Assembly: GCF_900101345.1 (NCBI RefSeq)
Contig: NZ_FMUX01000017.1
Location: 80,240 to 144,239 of the forward strand
DNA length: 64,000 nt
From: Desulfoluna spongiiphila
GTDB taxonomy: Bacteria; Desulfobacterota; Desulfobacteria; Desulfobacterales; Desulfolunaceae
Direction of reading: 5' to 3'
In this document: one piece after another, positions 36,141 to 45,201 of the stretch
Layout of the letters: the number at the start of each line of letters is the position of its first letter
Numbering within the stretch: position 1 is the first letter of the stretch
Notes under the pieces: generated by a model
What the model was told of the DNA's origin: nothing
Seen by the model: only the letters and a program-made list of their open reading frames with translations
Databases searched by the model: none
Position numbers and translations under genes: made by a program

Positions 36141-36267
36141 TTTTAAGCGTGATTGTAATTTATTCGTATGGCGCTCGCTTCTTTCTATCGATCATGCCTT
36201 TCCAGATGAGGTTCACCATGGCCGGCACTGCCTTTGCCTTCGCCTGCAACTGTGATACAAGGCCCCT

Positions 36268-37302
36268 ATGAACTGGAAAGAGATACTGGACAAATCGGTG
36301 GTATCGGCAGAAGGGCTTACCGGGATTCCGGGGGCAGAGGTTGAAGAAATCTCACGCGTGGCAGGGGTCTATCCCATGCGCATCAATCCCTACTGGCTGA
36401 AGCTGATGAAAAAGGCCGGGGCTCCGTTGTGGCGACAAGCGGTGCCCTGCGCGGACGAGCTCACGGACTCCCCCCTTCTGGAAGACCCCCTCTGTGAAGA
36501 GAAGGATTCCCCCGTCTTTGGCCTCACCCACCGCTACCCGGACCGGGTTATTTTTCTCGTCTCCAACCGATGCGCCCTCTACTGTCGCCACTGCATGCGA
36601 AAGCGAAAGGTGGGAAAACACGCCGGAGCGGTGACAGATGCCACCATTGAAGCAGGCCTTGCCTACATTGAGCAGACCCCTGCGGTACGGGATGTCATCG
36701 TCACCGGGGGAGACCCTCTGCTCGTCGATGATGACAAAATTGAGTTCATATTAAAAAGGCTCTCGGCCATCCCCCACGTGGAGATGATCCGCATCCACAC
36801 CCGGGTTCCCGCAACCCTTCCCATGCGCATCACGGCTGAACTCTGTGCGGTGCTTTCACGCTGCGAAAAGCTCTGGCTCAACACCCACTTCAACCACCCG
36901 GCGGAATTCACCCCCGAAGCAGAAAAGGCGCTCAGGCTCTTGAACCGAACCGGAGCGCCCCTGGGGTGCCAGACCGTGCTTTTAAAAGGCGTCAACGACT
37001 CCCCGGCCGTCATGGCCGAGCTCATGCGCAAGCTCACCAAAAACCGGGTGAGGCCCTACTACATCCACCACGGAGACGCCGTCAAAGGCACCGGTCACTT
37101 CCGCACCTCCATCGAAACCGGCCTTGCCGTGGTCAACGGCCTACGCGGCCACCTCTCCGGCCTCTGCGTGCCCGCCTACGTCATCGACCTGCCCGGCGGC
37201 GGGGGCAAGGTGCCCCTGCTCCCCGAGTCCATCCTGGACCAGGACGCCAAAAGCCTCACCGTCAAAGGCTACGACGGCAAGACCTACACCTACCCACTAT
37301 AA
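36268..37302 (+). CDS. KamA-family radical SAM protein (lysine 2,3-aminomutase-like)
   Basis: The 344-residue protein has the radical SAM cysteines Cys102, Cys106 and Cys109 in NRCALYCRHCMRKRKVG. KamA-type segments follow: VIVTGGDPLLVDDDKIEFIL, RIHTRVPATLPMRI and YYIHHGDAVKGTGHFRTS. It also retains the PLP-domain neighbourhood YVIDLPGGGGKVPLLPE. It is shorter than catabolic lysine 2,3-aminomutases (about 415 residues) and close to EpmB-like or YodO-like members. It could act on lysine, on EF-P lysylation or on another amino acid. No efp, epmA or lysine-fermentation gene is adjacent. Confidence 0.85.
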   Translation: MNWKEILDKSVVSAEGLTGIPGAEVEEISRVAGVYPMRINPYWLKLMKKAGAPLWRQAVPCADELTDSPLLEDPLCEEKDSPVFGLTHRYPDRVIFLVSNRCALYCRHCMRKRKVGKHAGAVTDATIEAGLAYIEQTPAVRDVIVTGGDPLLVDDDKIEFILKRLSAIPHVEMIRIHTRVPATLPMRITAELCAVLSRCEKLWLNTHFNHPAEFTPEAEKALRLLNRTGAPLGCQTVLLKGVNDSPAVMAELMRKLTKNRVRPYYIHHGDAVKGTGHFRTSIETGLAVVNGLRGHLSGLCVPAYVIDLPGGGGKVPLLPESILDQDAKSLTVKGYDGKTYTYPL

Positions 37303-37394
37303 GCAGGGGCTACAGCCCCTGCACCCCAGGTTCGGGAATGCTCTTTCGCCTTCGTTCCTCAGGCTCATCACATTCCCTGACGGGCTTCGCCCGT
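37303..37394 (+). repeat. Family D-like intergenic repeat after the KamA-like gene
   Basis: A GGGGCTACAGCCCC hairpin starts directly at the stop codon. The main hairpin GGGAATG/CATTCCC (37334-37377) has inner arms GCCT/AGGC around the conserved loop TCGTTCCTC (37352-37360). It ends with ACGGGCTTCGCCCGT. Confidence 0.7.
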
Positions 37395-37432
37395 GTTGAC
37401 TATGACTTCCAAGACTTCACCAAAATAATGTC

Positions 37433-37487
37433 GCACCCGCGCTTCGTTTTAATTGCCTCGAAGGGCGATCAAACGAAGCGCGGGTGC
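37433..37487. repeat. Perfect 17-bp inverted repeat with a 21-nt loop
   Basis: GCACCCGCGCTTCGTTT (37433-37449) pairs perfectly with AAACGAAGCGCGGGTGC (37471-37487). The loop lacks the GAGGAACGA motif, so it differs from families A and D. It sits directly before a family C repeat in the convergent space between the KamA-like gene and the efflux operon. Confidence 0.8.
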
Positions 37488-37493
37488 ATTCTA

Positions 37494-37540
37494 ACAGTTT
37501 TTTGCGGAGCTTTTTTTCAAAAAAACGACCCGCCGGAGGC
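37494..37540 (+). repeat. Family C intergenic repeat
   Basis: ACAGTTTTTTGCGGAGC, a T/A-rich stretch, then ACGACCCGCCGGAGGC, matching copies at 33136 and 58960. The core end lies 34 nt from the stop of the minus-strand gene that follows. Confidence 0.75.
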
Positions 37541-37574
37541 AAATTGAATCTTATCCCTTCGCCTCCTTTGCCCG

Positions 37575-38081
37575 TTACTTTGTCATGTGCGTAAACGAGT
37601 CCTTCACCACCTTGTCACCGGCCTTGACCTTCACTTTCAAGGTGTAGGTTCCTTTCTGTTTCATCTCCACGTCCGCTCCGTGGCCGCCGCCCATGGCCAT
37701 GGCCATGGTTTTGACCTCTTTGCCGTCAGGATCGGTGATGACGAATCCGACCTTGGCATCATGGACCATGGCCCCGTTTTTCCCTTTCACATCCAGCATC
37801 AGGTGGTGGGAAGCCATCTTACCGGACATGGACTCCATGCCATCCATATCCTTCATGCGCTGATGCATATCGATGAGGCGGTAGGTGAGGGTCAGGTCGT
37901 CAACGGTATGGGTGCGGATGACCTCCCCCATTCCATGGCCCTTCATTTCTTTTCCATGGTCCATGCTCATCTCTTTGCCATGATTTGAGGAGCCGTGCTC
38001 CTTGTGTTCAGCCGATGCAAGGGAAAAAAGTCCCAGGGTCAACAGAGCCAGCAGGCTCAAGATCAATGCGTGTCGTTTCAT
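37575..38081 (-). CDS. Periplasmic His/Met-rich protein, putative copper-binding
   Basis: The 168-residue product has a clear signal peptide (MKRHALILSLLALLTLGLFSLASA). A His/Met/Lys-rich stretch covers about 25-55 (EHGSSNHGKEMSMDHGKEMK). A beta-rich domain follows with more Met/His clusters (AMAMGGGHGADVEMKQKGTY). Such Met/His density is typical of periplasmic copper or silver carriers. It lies about 100 nt downstream of the RND pump gene in the same direction and is probably part of the efflux operon. The fold resembles the small beta domains fused to or next to Cus-type systems, but no specific family is certain. Confidence 0.65.
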   Translation of the reverse strand: MKRHALILSLLALLTLGLFSLASAEHKEHGSSNHGKEMSMDHGKEMKGHGMGEVIRTHTVDDLTLTYRLIDMHQRMKDMDGMESMSGKMASHHLMLDVKGKNGAMVHDAKVGFVITDPDGKEVKTMAMAMGGGHGADVEMKQKGTYTLKVKVKAGDKVVKDSFTHMTK

Positions 38082-38179
38082 GAATTACGTTTCCTTCTAT
38101 CTGTGTTGGTTGTTACCTGTCGGCCCCGTGGCACCTTTGCCCGAACCCGACCCTTCAAATTACCCGGACGCCGCCCACT

Positions 38180-41100
38180 TTACACGGGCGAAGCCTCGGA
38201 GCTTTTGCGAACCTGTATCTCCCTGGCCTTGATCCCGTAATAGATGGCCGGGATAATGATCAGGGTCAGCACGGTGGAGGAGATGAGCCCGCCCACCATG
38301 GGGGCTGCGATGCGCTTCATAATCTGAGCACCTGTGGCGCTGCCCCACATGACGGGCAGCAGGCCAATGAGGGTCGTGGCAACGGTCATGAGCTTGGGCC
38401 GGACCCTCTCCACGGCCCCTTCGATGACGGCCCCGTAGAGATCGGCCGGGGCGTTCATCTGCCCTTCGCCCAGGCGCCTTGTGTAAACCTCATTTAAATA
38501 GACAAGCATCACCACCCCGGTTTCCGCGGCCAGACCGGCCAGGGCGATAAAGCCCACCACCACGGCAACGGAAAGGTTGTAGCCCAGAAGATAGATGAGC
38601 CAGATCCCCCCGGTGAGGGCAAAGGGGAGGCTTGCCATGACCACGGCCGCCTCGGTGAGGCTTCCGAAATGGAGGAAGAGGAGCACAAAAATGATCACCA
38701 GGGTGGCAGGCACGATAAGCATCAGGGAGGCCCTGGCCTTTTCCATGTACTCGAACTGACCGGACCAGACCATGGAGTACCCAGGAGGCAGGGTCACGTG
38801 GCTGCTCACCACGTCCTTTGCCTTCCTCACATAGGTGCCCACGTCCATGCCCTTCAGGTCCACGTAGACCCAGGCGGTTCGCCGCGCGTTTTCACTCTTG
38901 ATGCCGGCCGGACCGTCTTTAAAGGAGAGGGTGGCCAGCTGTGCCAGGGGCACGTGGGCGCCGGACGGGGTGGGCACCAGGACCCGTCCCAGGCTCTCCA
39001 GATCGCTGCGGTACTCACGGCTGTAGCGCAGGTTCACGGGGTAGCGTTCCAGCCCCTCCACGGTCCAGGTGATGTTCAGCCCGCCGATGGCGGTCATGAT
39101 CACTTCCTGCACGTCGTCCACGGAGAGGCCGTAGCGAACGATGTGGTCCCGGTTGATGTCGATGTCCAGGTATTTGCCCCCTGTCACCCGCTCGGAGTAG
39201 ACGGACAGGGTCCCTTCAAGGGGTCCAAGGACGGCCTCCACCTGGGCTCCCAGCTCTGAGAGAATCTCCAGGTCCGTCCCCATGATCTTGACCCCCACCG
39301 GGGTCTTGATGCCTGTGGAGAGCATATCGATGCGGGTTTTAATGGGCATGGTCCAGGCGTTGGTGAGCCCCGGAAAATTCACGGCTTGGTTGAGCTCATC
39401 GGACAGCTCCTCCATGGTCAGGTAGCGCTCTTCGGGCAGAACCCACCCCAGGGGCTTTTTCAAAAAGCCGGGCCAGCCCGAAAAGAACCGGGGCACAGGC
39501 CGCTTGCGCCACTCATGGAGGATTTTTCCCCGTTTCTCCTTGGGAAACACCAGGGAAAGGGGACGAGCCAGCCACCCCGGCCAGCCGTCGTAAAACCGGT
39601 CCACCACCAGGGTCTCGTACTCCACCTTTGGCCGCAGCACGATGGTGGTCTCGATCATGGACAAGGGAGCCGGATCCGTGGAGGTCTCGGCACGGCCCAC
39701 CTTTCCCAGGGTGTGGCGCACCTCGGGAAAGCGCTGGATGATCTTGTCGGTCTGCTGCAGAAGTTCCCGGGCCTTGGTCACCGAAATGCCCGGCAGGGTC
39801 GTGGGCATGTAGAGCAGGTCCCCCTCATTCAAGGGAGGCATGAACTCACTGCCCAGCCGGGAGGCAGGCACATAGGTGGCTGCAATCACAAGGGTGGCAA
39901 TAATAATGGTCAGCTTTCGATGGGCAAGCACCCCGTGAATCACCGGCCGATAGAGCCGGATAAGAACGCGGCTCAAGGGGTTCTCTTCCTCGCTGAGGAT
40001 CTTCTGGGGCAGCGCCACCATGACAACGAGAATGCCCGCCACCAGGGCGACCCAGAAGCTCCAGGAGGGCATCTCCACACCAAAGGAGCGGGCGGCCAGC
40101 ACCCCGACAGGTGGCAGCACGCCTGCCAGGCTGTAAATAAGGCGGCGGCGCCCTTTGGGTTGATCATCGGCCATCCCTTTTTCCCTCACAAAAAAGGTCA
40201 TGAGCACGGGGATCACCGTCACCGCAAGGACCGAGGAAGCGGCCATGGCAAAGGTTTTCGTATATGCCAGGGGACGAAACATGCGCCCCGACTGCTCTTC
40301 CAGGGTAAAGACCGGCAGAAAAGAGACGGTAATGATCAAAAGGCTGTAGAACAGGGCCGGGCCCACCTCCCGGGAGGCGTCGATGATGATCTGCCGATGG
40401 GAGCGGGTCCCCCCGCTCCGTTCCATGTGCTTGTGGGCGTTCTCCACCAGCACCACCGAGGCGTCCACCATCACCCCGATGGCAATGGCGATGCCCCCTA
40501 AGCTCATGATGTTGGCGTTGATGCCCAGGGCGTACATGACGGTAAAAGAGATGAGGATCCCCACGGGCAGGGTGAAGATGGCCACAAAGGCGGACCGGAA
40601 GTGCAGGAGAAAAATCACGCAGATCAGGGCCACCACCGCCATCTCCTCCACCAGCTTCACCCGGAGGGTGGAGACGGCCCGTTCAATAAGGCCCGAGCGG
40701 TCGTAGCCCATCTCAATGGTCACCCCCTCGGGCAGGCCCGCCTCCAGCTCTTTCAGGCGGGTCTTCACCCGCTCGATGGTGGTCAAGGCGTTCTCACCGT
40801 AGCGCATCACCACGATGCCCCCCACCACCTCGCCTTCGCCGTTCCACTCCAGAACCCCGCGCCGCAGCTCCGGGCCGATCTTTACCCGGGCCACGTGCTT
40901 CAACAGGATCGGCGTGCCTTTTTCATCCACGCCCAGGGAGATCTTCTCCAGGTCCTCCACCGAAGAGAGGTAGCCCAGGCCCCGCACCATGAACTCGGTC
41001 TCGGCCATCTCCACCAGGCGGCCCCCCACATCGGTGTTGGACCGCTCGATGGCCTTTCGAATTTGGCCGATGGTCAGGTTGTAGGCATTGAGGCGCGAAG

Positions 41101-41677
41101 GGTCCACCTCCACCTGGTACTGCTTCACAAACCCGCCGATGCTGGCCACCTCGGAGACGCCGGGCACCGCCGTGAGCTCGTAGCGAAGGTACCAGTCCTG
41201 GATGCTGCGGAGCTGCTGGTTGTCCAGGGTTCCCGAAGCATCCTTGAGCACGTACTCGTACACCCACCCCACGCCCGTGGCATCCGGCCCCAGGCCAGGG
41301 GTCACCCCGTCGGGGAGGCGCCCGGCCACCACGTTGAGATACTCCAGCACCCGGGAGCGGGCCCAGTAGATGTCTGTGCCGTCTTCAAAAATGATGTAGA
41401 CAAAGGAGAGCCCGAAAAAGGAGTACCCCCGCACCGACTTGGCATAGGGCACGCTCAGCATGGCCGTGGTCAGGGGATAGGTCACCTGATCCTCCACCAC
41501 CTGGGGGGCCTGGCCGGGCACGTCCGTGTAGACGATGACCTGGACATCCGACAGGTCGGGAATGGCATCAAGGGGCATCCGCGACATGGCAAGGAGCCCC
41601 ACCGCCACAACAAACAAGGTGGCAAGAATCACCAGGAACCGGTTCCGCACAGACCATATAATCAGCTTTTCAATCAT
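38180..41677 (-). CDS. cusA: Heavy-metal efflux RND transporter (CusA/HME family)
   Basis: This inner-membrane proton-driven pump for Cu+/Ag+ has 1165 residues. Family hallmarks are present: the start MIEKLIIWSVRNRFLVILATL, the segment MPLDAIPDLSDVQVIVYTDVPGQAPQVVEDQVTYPL, the TM4 motif GGIAIAIGVMVDASVVLVENAHKH, and the C-terminal GFIALAGLAAETGVVMLVYLNE. The protein is about 120 residues longer than E. coli CusA. One extra stretch, around residues 500-565, includes two additional hydrophobic segments; another soluble insertion lies near 700-760. It follows cusB after a repeat-containing 160-nt gap. Confidence 0.92.
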   Translation of the reverse strand: MIEKLIIWSVRNRFLVILATLFVVAVGLLAMSRMPLDAIPDLSDVQVIVYTDVPGQAPQVVEDQVTYPLTTAMLSVPYAKSVRGYSFFGLSFVYIIFEDGTDIYWARSRVLEYLNVVAGRLPDGVTPGLGPDATGVGWVYEYVLKDASGTLDNQQLRSIQDWYLRYELTAVPGVSEVASIGGFVKQYQVEVDPSRLNAYNLTIGQIRKAIERSNTDVGGRLVEMAETEFMVRGLGYLSSVEDLEKISLGVDEKGTPILLKHVARVKIGPELRRGVLEWNGEGEVVGGIVVMRYGENALTTIERVKTRLKELEAGLPEGVTIEMGYDRSGLIERAVSTLRVKLVEEMAVVALICVIFLLHFRSAFVAIFTLPVGILISFTVMYALGINANIMSLGGIAIAIGVMVDASVVLVENAHKHMERSGGTRSHRQIIIDASREVGPALFYSLLIITVSFLPVFTLEEQSGRMFRPLAYTKTFAMAASSVLAVTVIPVLMTFFVREKGMADDQPKGRRRLIYSLAGVLPPVGVLAARSFGVEMPSWSFWVALVAGILVVMVALPQKILSEEENPLSRVLIRLYRPVIHGVLAHRKLTIIIATLVIAATYVPASRLGSEFMPPLNEGDLLYMPTTLPGISVTKARELLQQTDKIIQRFPEVRHTLGKVGRAETSTDPAPLSMIETTIVLRPKVEYETLVVDRFYDGWPGWLARPLSLVFPKEKRGKILHEWRKRPVPRFFSGWPGFLKKPLGWVLPEERYLTMEELSDELNQAVNFPGLTNAWTMPIKTRIDMLSTGIKTPVGVKIMGTDLEILSELGAQVEAVLGPLEGTLSVYSERVTGGKYLDIDINRDHIVRYGLSVDDVQEVIMTAIGGLNITWTVEGLERYPVNLRYSREYRSDLESLGRVLVPTPSGAHVPLAQLATLSFKDGPAGIKSENARRTAWVYVDLKGMDVGTYVRKAKDVVSSHVTLPPGYSMVWSGQFEYMEKARASLMLIVPATLVIIFVLLFLHFGSLTEAAVVMASLPFALTGGIWLIYLLGYNLSVAVVVGFIALAGLAAETGVVMLVYLNEVYTRRLGEGQMNAPADLYGAVIEGAVERVRPKLMTVATTLIGLLPVMWGSATGAQIMKRIAAPMVGGLISSTVLTLIIIPAIYYGIKAREIQVRKSSEASPV

Positions 41678-41720
41678 CTTTTTTCGCCTTTGACAGAGAA
41701 AATAATCGCCTAATAAAAAC

Positions 41721-41830
41721 GCCTCCGGCGGCGAGGTGGGCCACCTCGAAAGCAGGTTGCGTTGGAACCAAGACGACCGTCATGCATTCGCCATAGGGTT
41801 TCAGGGTGCCCCCACCTTGCCGCCGGAGGC
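41721..41830. repeat. Composite repeat with cores at both ends, between cusB and cusA
   Basis: It starts GCCTCCGGCGGCGAGGTGG with a CGAGGTGGGCCACCTCG palindrome and ends CACCTTGCCGCCGGAGGC, so the two ends are inverted copies of the family A terminus. The middle lacks the GAGGAACGA loop. It fills the gap inside an operon. Confidence 0.75.
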
Positions 41831-41838
41831 ATGGGATC

Positions 41839-43302
41839 TTACATATCCTCAAAAAAATCGTCGTCTTTTACCTCTGTCGGCCTGGCCTCGGGCGGCGGCG
41901 GGTTGGAGGCCTCCATCATTTTGGCCACGGCTTCTTTGAGCTGGGATTCCGAGTCCAGGAGAAACTGGCCGGAGACCACCACCTGGTCCCCGGGGGCGAC
42001 CCCTTGCAGGACGTGCAGGCGCCCGTCATCCAGGGTCACGCCGGTGAGCACCTCCCGGGGGGTGTAGCGCCCCTTTCCGGTACGCACAAACACCGTCTCT
42101 TTGCTGCCGGAGCGCAGGACGGACTCGGCGGGAATCACCACCCCGGAATCTCCGGTACCTGTTTCGATGGTCACGTTGGCATACATGTCGGGCTTTAAAA
42201 AGGCGTCGCCGTTATCAAATTCCATGCGCACGGTAATGTCGCGGGTCTTGCCCTCCATAAAGGGGTAGACAAAGGCCACCTTGCCCGTTCGGCTCTCACC
42301 GGGGCTGAAGGGAAGCACCATGGAGGCCTGCTGGCCGGCCCTCACACGCGCCACTTCGTACTCGTAAACATGGGCCTCCACCCAGACCCGGGAGAGGTCC
42401 GAAACGGTGAACAAGGTGGTGCCCGCCCCGAAATACCCCCCTTCCACGGCCCGTTTGTCCACCACCACCCCGCTATAGGGAGAGGTGATTGTCACGGTGT
42501 CCAGGGCCCGCCCCCGCTTCTCCGCCCGACGAATCTCGGACGGAGCCATGGCATAGTTCAGCAGCTTTCGTTTCGCCGAAGCCAGGAGCCTCTCGTTGTA
42601 ACCGCTTCCCGGCCCACCCAGCCGCTGCCGGGCGTGAAGATACTCTTCCTGGGCGGCGATGAGCTCCGGGGAGTAGACCGTGAACAACGGATCGCCCTTT
42701 TTCACATCCTGCCCTTCAAAATTGGCGTGGAGGGTCTGTATCCAGCCGGAAAAACGGGGGCTGATGTCGTAGGTGCGGGTCTCATCCCAGGTGACATGGC
42801 CCCAGGTATGAACGCTGCGGGCCAGTCGGGCGCGCTCCGCTGCCTGGATGCGCACCCCCATGTTCTGTTCCACCACCGGATCGATACGAATCTCCACCCC
42901 GCCCACGAGTTCATCCTCGTACACGGGAACCAGGTCCATACCCATGGCGCTCTTGCCGGGGGCATCATAAATCTCGGCAGGGTTCATGGGGGCCCGCCAG
43001 TAGGCCACCCCCCTCTCTTTGTCCTGAGTCGCGGCAGGGGTCTCCACCGCCTTCGGGATCAGGGCCATGCCGCACACCGGGCAGTCCCCGGGCTCATCCA
43101 GCACAATGAAGGGATGCATGCTGCAGGTCCACAGCTCGGCTTCGGTCTCGTGGGTATGATCGCCATGGGCCACGCCGGTGGTTCCGGTGTCCGCCGGCCC
43201 CGCCCGATGCAGAATCAGCGCCATCCCCACCCCCAACACGGCGAGGATCATCAGGATTCCAGCGCCCCAGGCCCACTTGGGTACATGTCGTTTCCGTGTC
43301 AT
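41839..43302 (-). CDS. cusB: Efflux RND periplasmic adaptor CusB with heavy-metal-binding domains
   Basis: The 487-residue membrane-fusion protein starts with a membrane anchor (AWGAGILMILAVLGVGMALIL). Two metal-binding modules follow. The first is intact (WTCSMHPFIVLDEPGDCPVCG, about 57-77). The second has lost its cysteines but keeps YWRAPMNPAEIYDAPGK and AMGMDLVPVYEDE. Barrel-sandwich and beta-barrel domains follow (RFSGWIQTLHANFEGQDVKKG, VEAHVYEYEVARVRAGQQAS). It connects CusA to the outer-membrane channel and hands over metal. The ATG is 3 nt after the cusC-like stop, with AAGGAGA upstream. The last residues are Pro/Glu-rich and acidic. Confidence 0.92.
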   Translation of the reverse strand: MTRKRHVPKWAWGAGILMILAVLGVGMALILHRAGPADTGTTGVAHGDHTHETEAELWTCSMHPFIVLDEPGDCPVCGMALIPKAVETPAATQDKERGVAYWRAPMNPAEIYDAPGKSAMGMDLVPVYEDELVGGVEIRIDPVVEQNMGVRIQAAERARLARSVHTWGHVTWDETRTYDISPRFSGWIQTLHANFEGQDVKKGDPLFTVYSPELIAAQEEYLHARQRLGGPGSGYNERLLASAKRKLLNYAMAPSEIRRAEKRGRALDTVTITSPYSGVVVDKRAVEGGYFGAGTTLFTVSDLSRVWVEAHVYEYEVARVRAGQQASMVLPFSPGESRTGKVAFVYPFMEGKTRDITVRMEFDNGDAFLKPDMYANVTIETGTGDSGVVIPAESVLRSGSKETVFVRTGKGRYTPREVLTGVTLDDGRLHVLQGVAPGDQVVVSGQFLLDSESQLKEAVAKMMEASNPPPPEARPTEVKDDDFFEDM

Positions 43303-43305
43303 GTG

Positions 43306-44655
43306 TCACTCTCCTTGATTCGATTTGGTCCGTGTGGGGTCTGAATCGGATGGAACGTTCTCAGCACCGGCGTGCATCAGCGGCGCAACGCCGGGAAAGG
43401 TTCCCCCAGCCAGCTCCATGAGCTTCACTTCGGCCAGCAGGGCATCCCTCAAGTACTGCCTTGCCGTAAGCTCTGCCCGCATGGCGGCCATGGCCGCCTC
43501 GATCATATCGGTGTAGGAACTCCCCCCCACCTCATAACGGGAGACCAGGGCCTGGGAAAGCTGGCGCGCCCTTGGCACGAGGTCCCTGTTATAAAACTCG
43601 TGACGCTCCACGGCCGTGGCCATCTGCGTTGCCACCCCGTCGATGAGATGGGGCAACTCCAGGCGGTAGCCCTCATAGTTGAGCAGGGCCGCTCTCTCGG
43701 TCGCCCTTCGGGAGGCCACAAGCCGGTCTTCTCGCCGGGACTTCCAGACAGGAACCGGAAAGGAGGCCGAGAGGGAGACAAAATCATCCCTGTTGTTGCC
43801 CATGGGATCGTCCTCCCGCTGCCCGTAAGCCAGCTTGACGTCCACATCGGGCATGGATTCTTTTTCCGCCAGCGAAAGGGAAACCCGACTCAGGGCCACG
43901 TCGTGCTTCAACACCTCCAGGCGGGGGTTGCCCTTTTCTGCCTGTGCCATCCAGGACGTGGACAGCCGAAGCTGGGGCAGGGCCAGACCGGTCTCCGGGC
44001 TCACCGGAAGATGAGCGTCCCGCTGGAGCAAGCGGTTGATCCGAATTTCCAGCCCACGGCGCTTCCCGTCCAGGGCCAGCCGCTCGTTGGTCAGGCCGCT
44101 CAACTCCAGTTCTCCGGTGAGCACAGCCTGCTGGACTTCCCGGCCAGCGCCGTACCGCGACGCCGAGGCATGAATCAGCTGATTCACTAGATCGTAAAGC
44201 TCTCCGTTAAGATGAAGGCTCTCGGTCACAAACCAGAGTTCATAGTAGGCCCCGGCCACTTCCCTCTGAAGGGCCAAGGCCTTGGCCTTGAGCCCGGCCT
44301 CGGCCCGACGGGCGGCGAGGAGCCGGGATTCTGCGGCCAAGCCCCTTTTTCCGGGCCAGGGGAGGCGCTGGGTCACGGAGATCTGTTTCTGGGTCATGGC
44401 CTCCTGGTCCAGGTCAAAACTTCCCGTGGGCACGTTGAGAAGCCCGACGCCGATTTTGGGATTGGGCAGGGCCCCTGCATACTCGGAGGCGTCCAGAAGC
44501 CCCTGCACCACCTCGCGGTCGGCACGAATCTCGGCGTTATTTTCCATCGCCTCCAAAACCAGTTCGGCCAAAGACTCTTCCCCCTCCCACCCCATGGCAG
44601 GGGTGATGGCCCAAATCAGGAGGCACATGGCTGTAATCGCTGTTTTCATCATCAT
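43306..44655 (-). CDS. TolC-family outer-membrane efflux channel (CusC-like)
   Basis: The roughly 449-residue protein has a signal peptide (MMMKTAITAMCLLIWAITPAMG) and the duplicated long helical/beta repeat of TolC-like channels. One repeat begins SLAELVLEAMENNAEIRADRE and the other LEVLKHDVALSRVSLSLAEKE. It should form the exit duct of the CusBA pump. The frame opens earlier at 44721, but the signal peptide starts at one of the Met codons near 44655. The stop is 3 nt before cusB. Unlike E. coli CusC, no lipobox cysteine follows the signal peptide. Confidence 0.85.
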   Translation of the reverse strand: MMMKTAITAMCLLIWAITPAMGWEGEESLAELVLEAMENNAEIRADREVVQGLLDASEYAGALPNPKIGVGLLNVPTGSFDLDQEAMTQKQISVTQRLPWPGKRGLAAESRLLAARRAEAGLKAKALALQREVAGAYYELWFVTESLHLNGELYDLVNQLIHASASRYGAGREVQQAVLTGELELSGLTNERLALDGKRRGLEIRINRLLQRDAHLPVSPETGLALPQLRLSTSWMAQAEKGNPRLEVLKHDVALSRVSLSLAEKESMPDVDVKLAYGQREDDPMGNNRDDFVSLSASFPVPVWKSRREDRLVASRRATERAALLNYEGYRLELPHLIDGVATQMATAVERHEFYNRDLVPRARQLSQALVSRYEVGGSSYTDMIEAAMAAMRAELTARQYLRDALLAEVKLMELAGGTFPGVAPLMHAGAENVPSDSDPTRTKSNQGE

Positions 44656-44754
44656 GGTTTTACATTCCGTCATGAACATATCGGGTGCACAAACGATGGT
44701 GGTTTTTTGGCGTGCTTCCACCCATCAGAGCAACTCTCTCCGGCCCTTTTCCCT

Positions 44755-45201
44755 TTACCTGTCCATCTGGTTCATCATGCCTTGCACCTGGTCAATCATT
44801 TGCCGGTTCATCTTCTCGATACGTGCCTTGTCGACGGTTTCCGACGACATCTCCCCTGCCATCGCATCAAAATGCCGGGACAGACCTTTCATCATCTCCG
44901 TCATGTCCTGCCTCTGTAAGCGGGTCATGTTTTCCGGCATCCCCTGAACCATCGTTCCCATGGTGACCATGGTCTTTCCCATACTCCGCATCATCGGGCC
45001 GTGATGCACCATGGTCTCCCCTGAGGAGCCCCCATGCATTGACTGGTGATTCGCGCCTCCGTTGCTGTGGGAACCACCCATCATCGAGGAACCATGCCCC
45101 CCGCCAGATCCGGATCCCATTCCGCCTCCTCCCATGGAGGCAATGCCTGTTGCTGACGCCAAAAAAAGAATGGCCAATGTTCCGATAATAATTTTCTTCA
45201 T
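44755..45201 (-). CDS. Secreted Gly/Met/His-rich small protein at the head of the efflux operon
   Basis: The 148-residue product has a signal peptide (MKKIIIGTLAILFLASATGIA). A Gly/Ser/His/Met low-complexity part covers about 22-75. A helical Met-rich C-terminus follows (MTRLQRQDMTEMMKGLSRHF). The composition suggests periplasmic copper/silver binding, and the helical part recalls CusF- or CopZ-unrelated Met-rich sensors such as CnrX/Spy-like proteins, but the family is not identified. It is about 100 nt upstream of the TolC-like gene on the same strand and is likely the first gene of the operon. Confidence 0.65.
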   Translation of the reverse strand: MKKIIIGTLAILFLASATGIASMGGGGMGSGSGGGHGSSMMGGSHSNGGANHQSMHGGSSGETMVHHGPMMRSMGKTMVTMGTMVQGMPENMTRLQRQDMTEMMKGLSRHFDAMAGEMSSETVDKARIEKMNRQMIDQVQGMMNQMDR

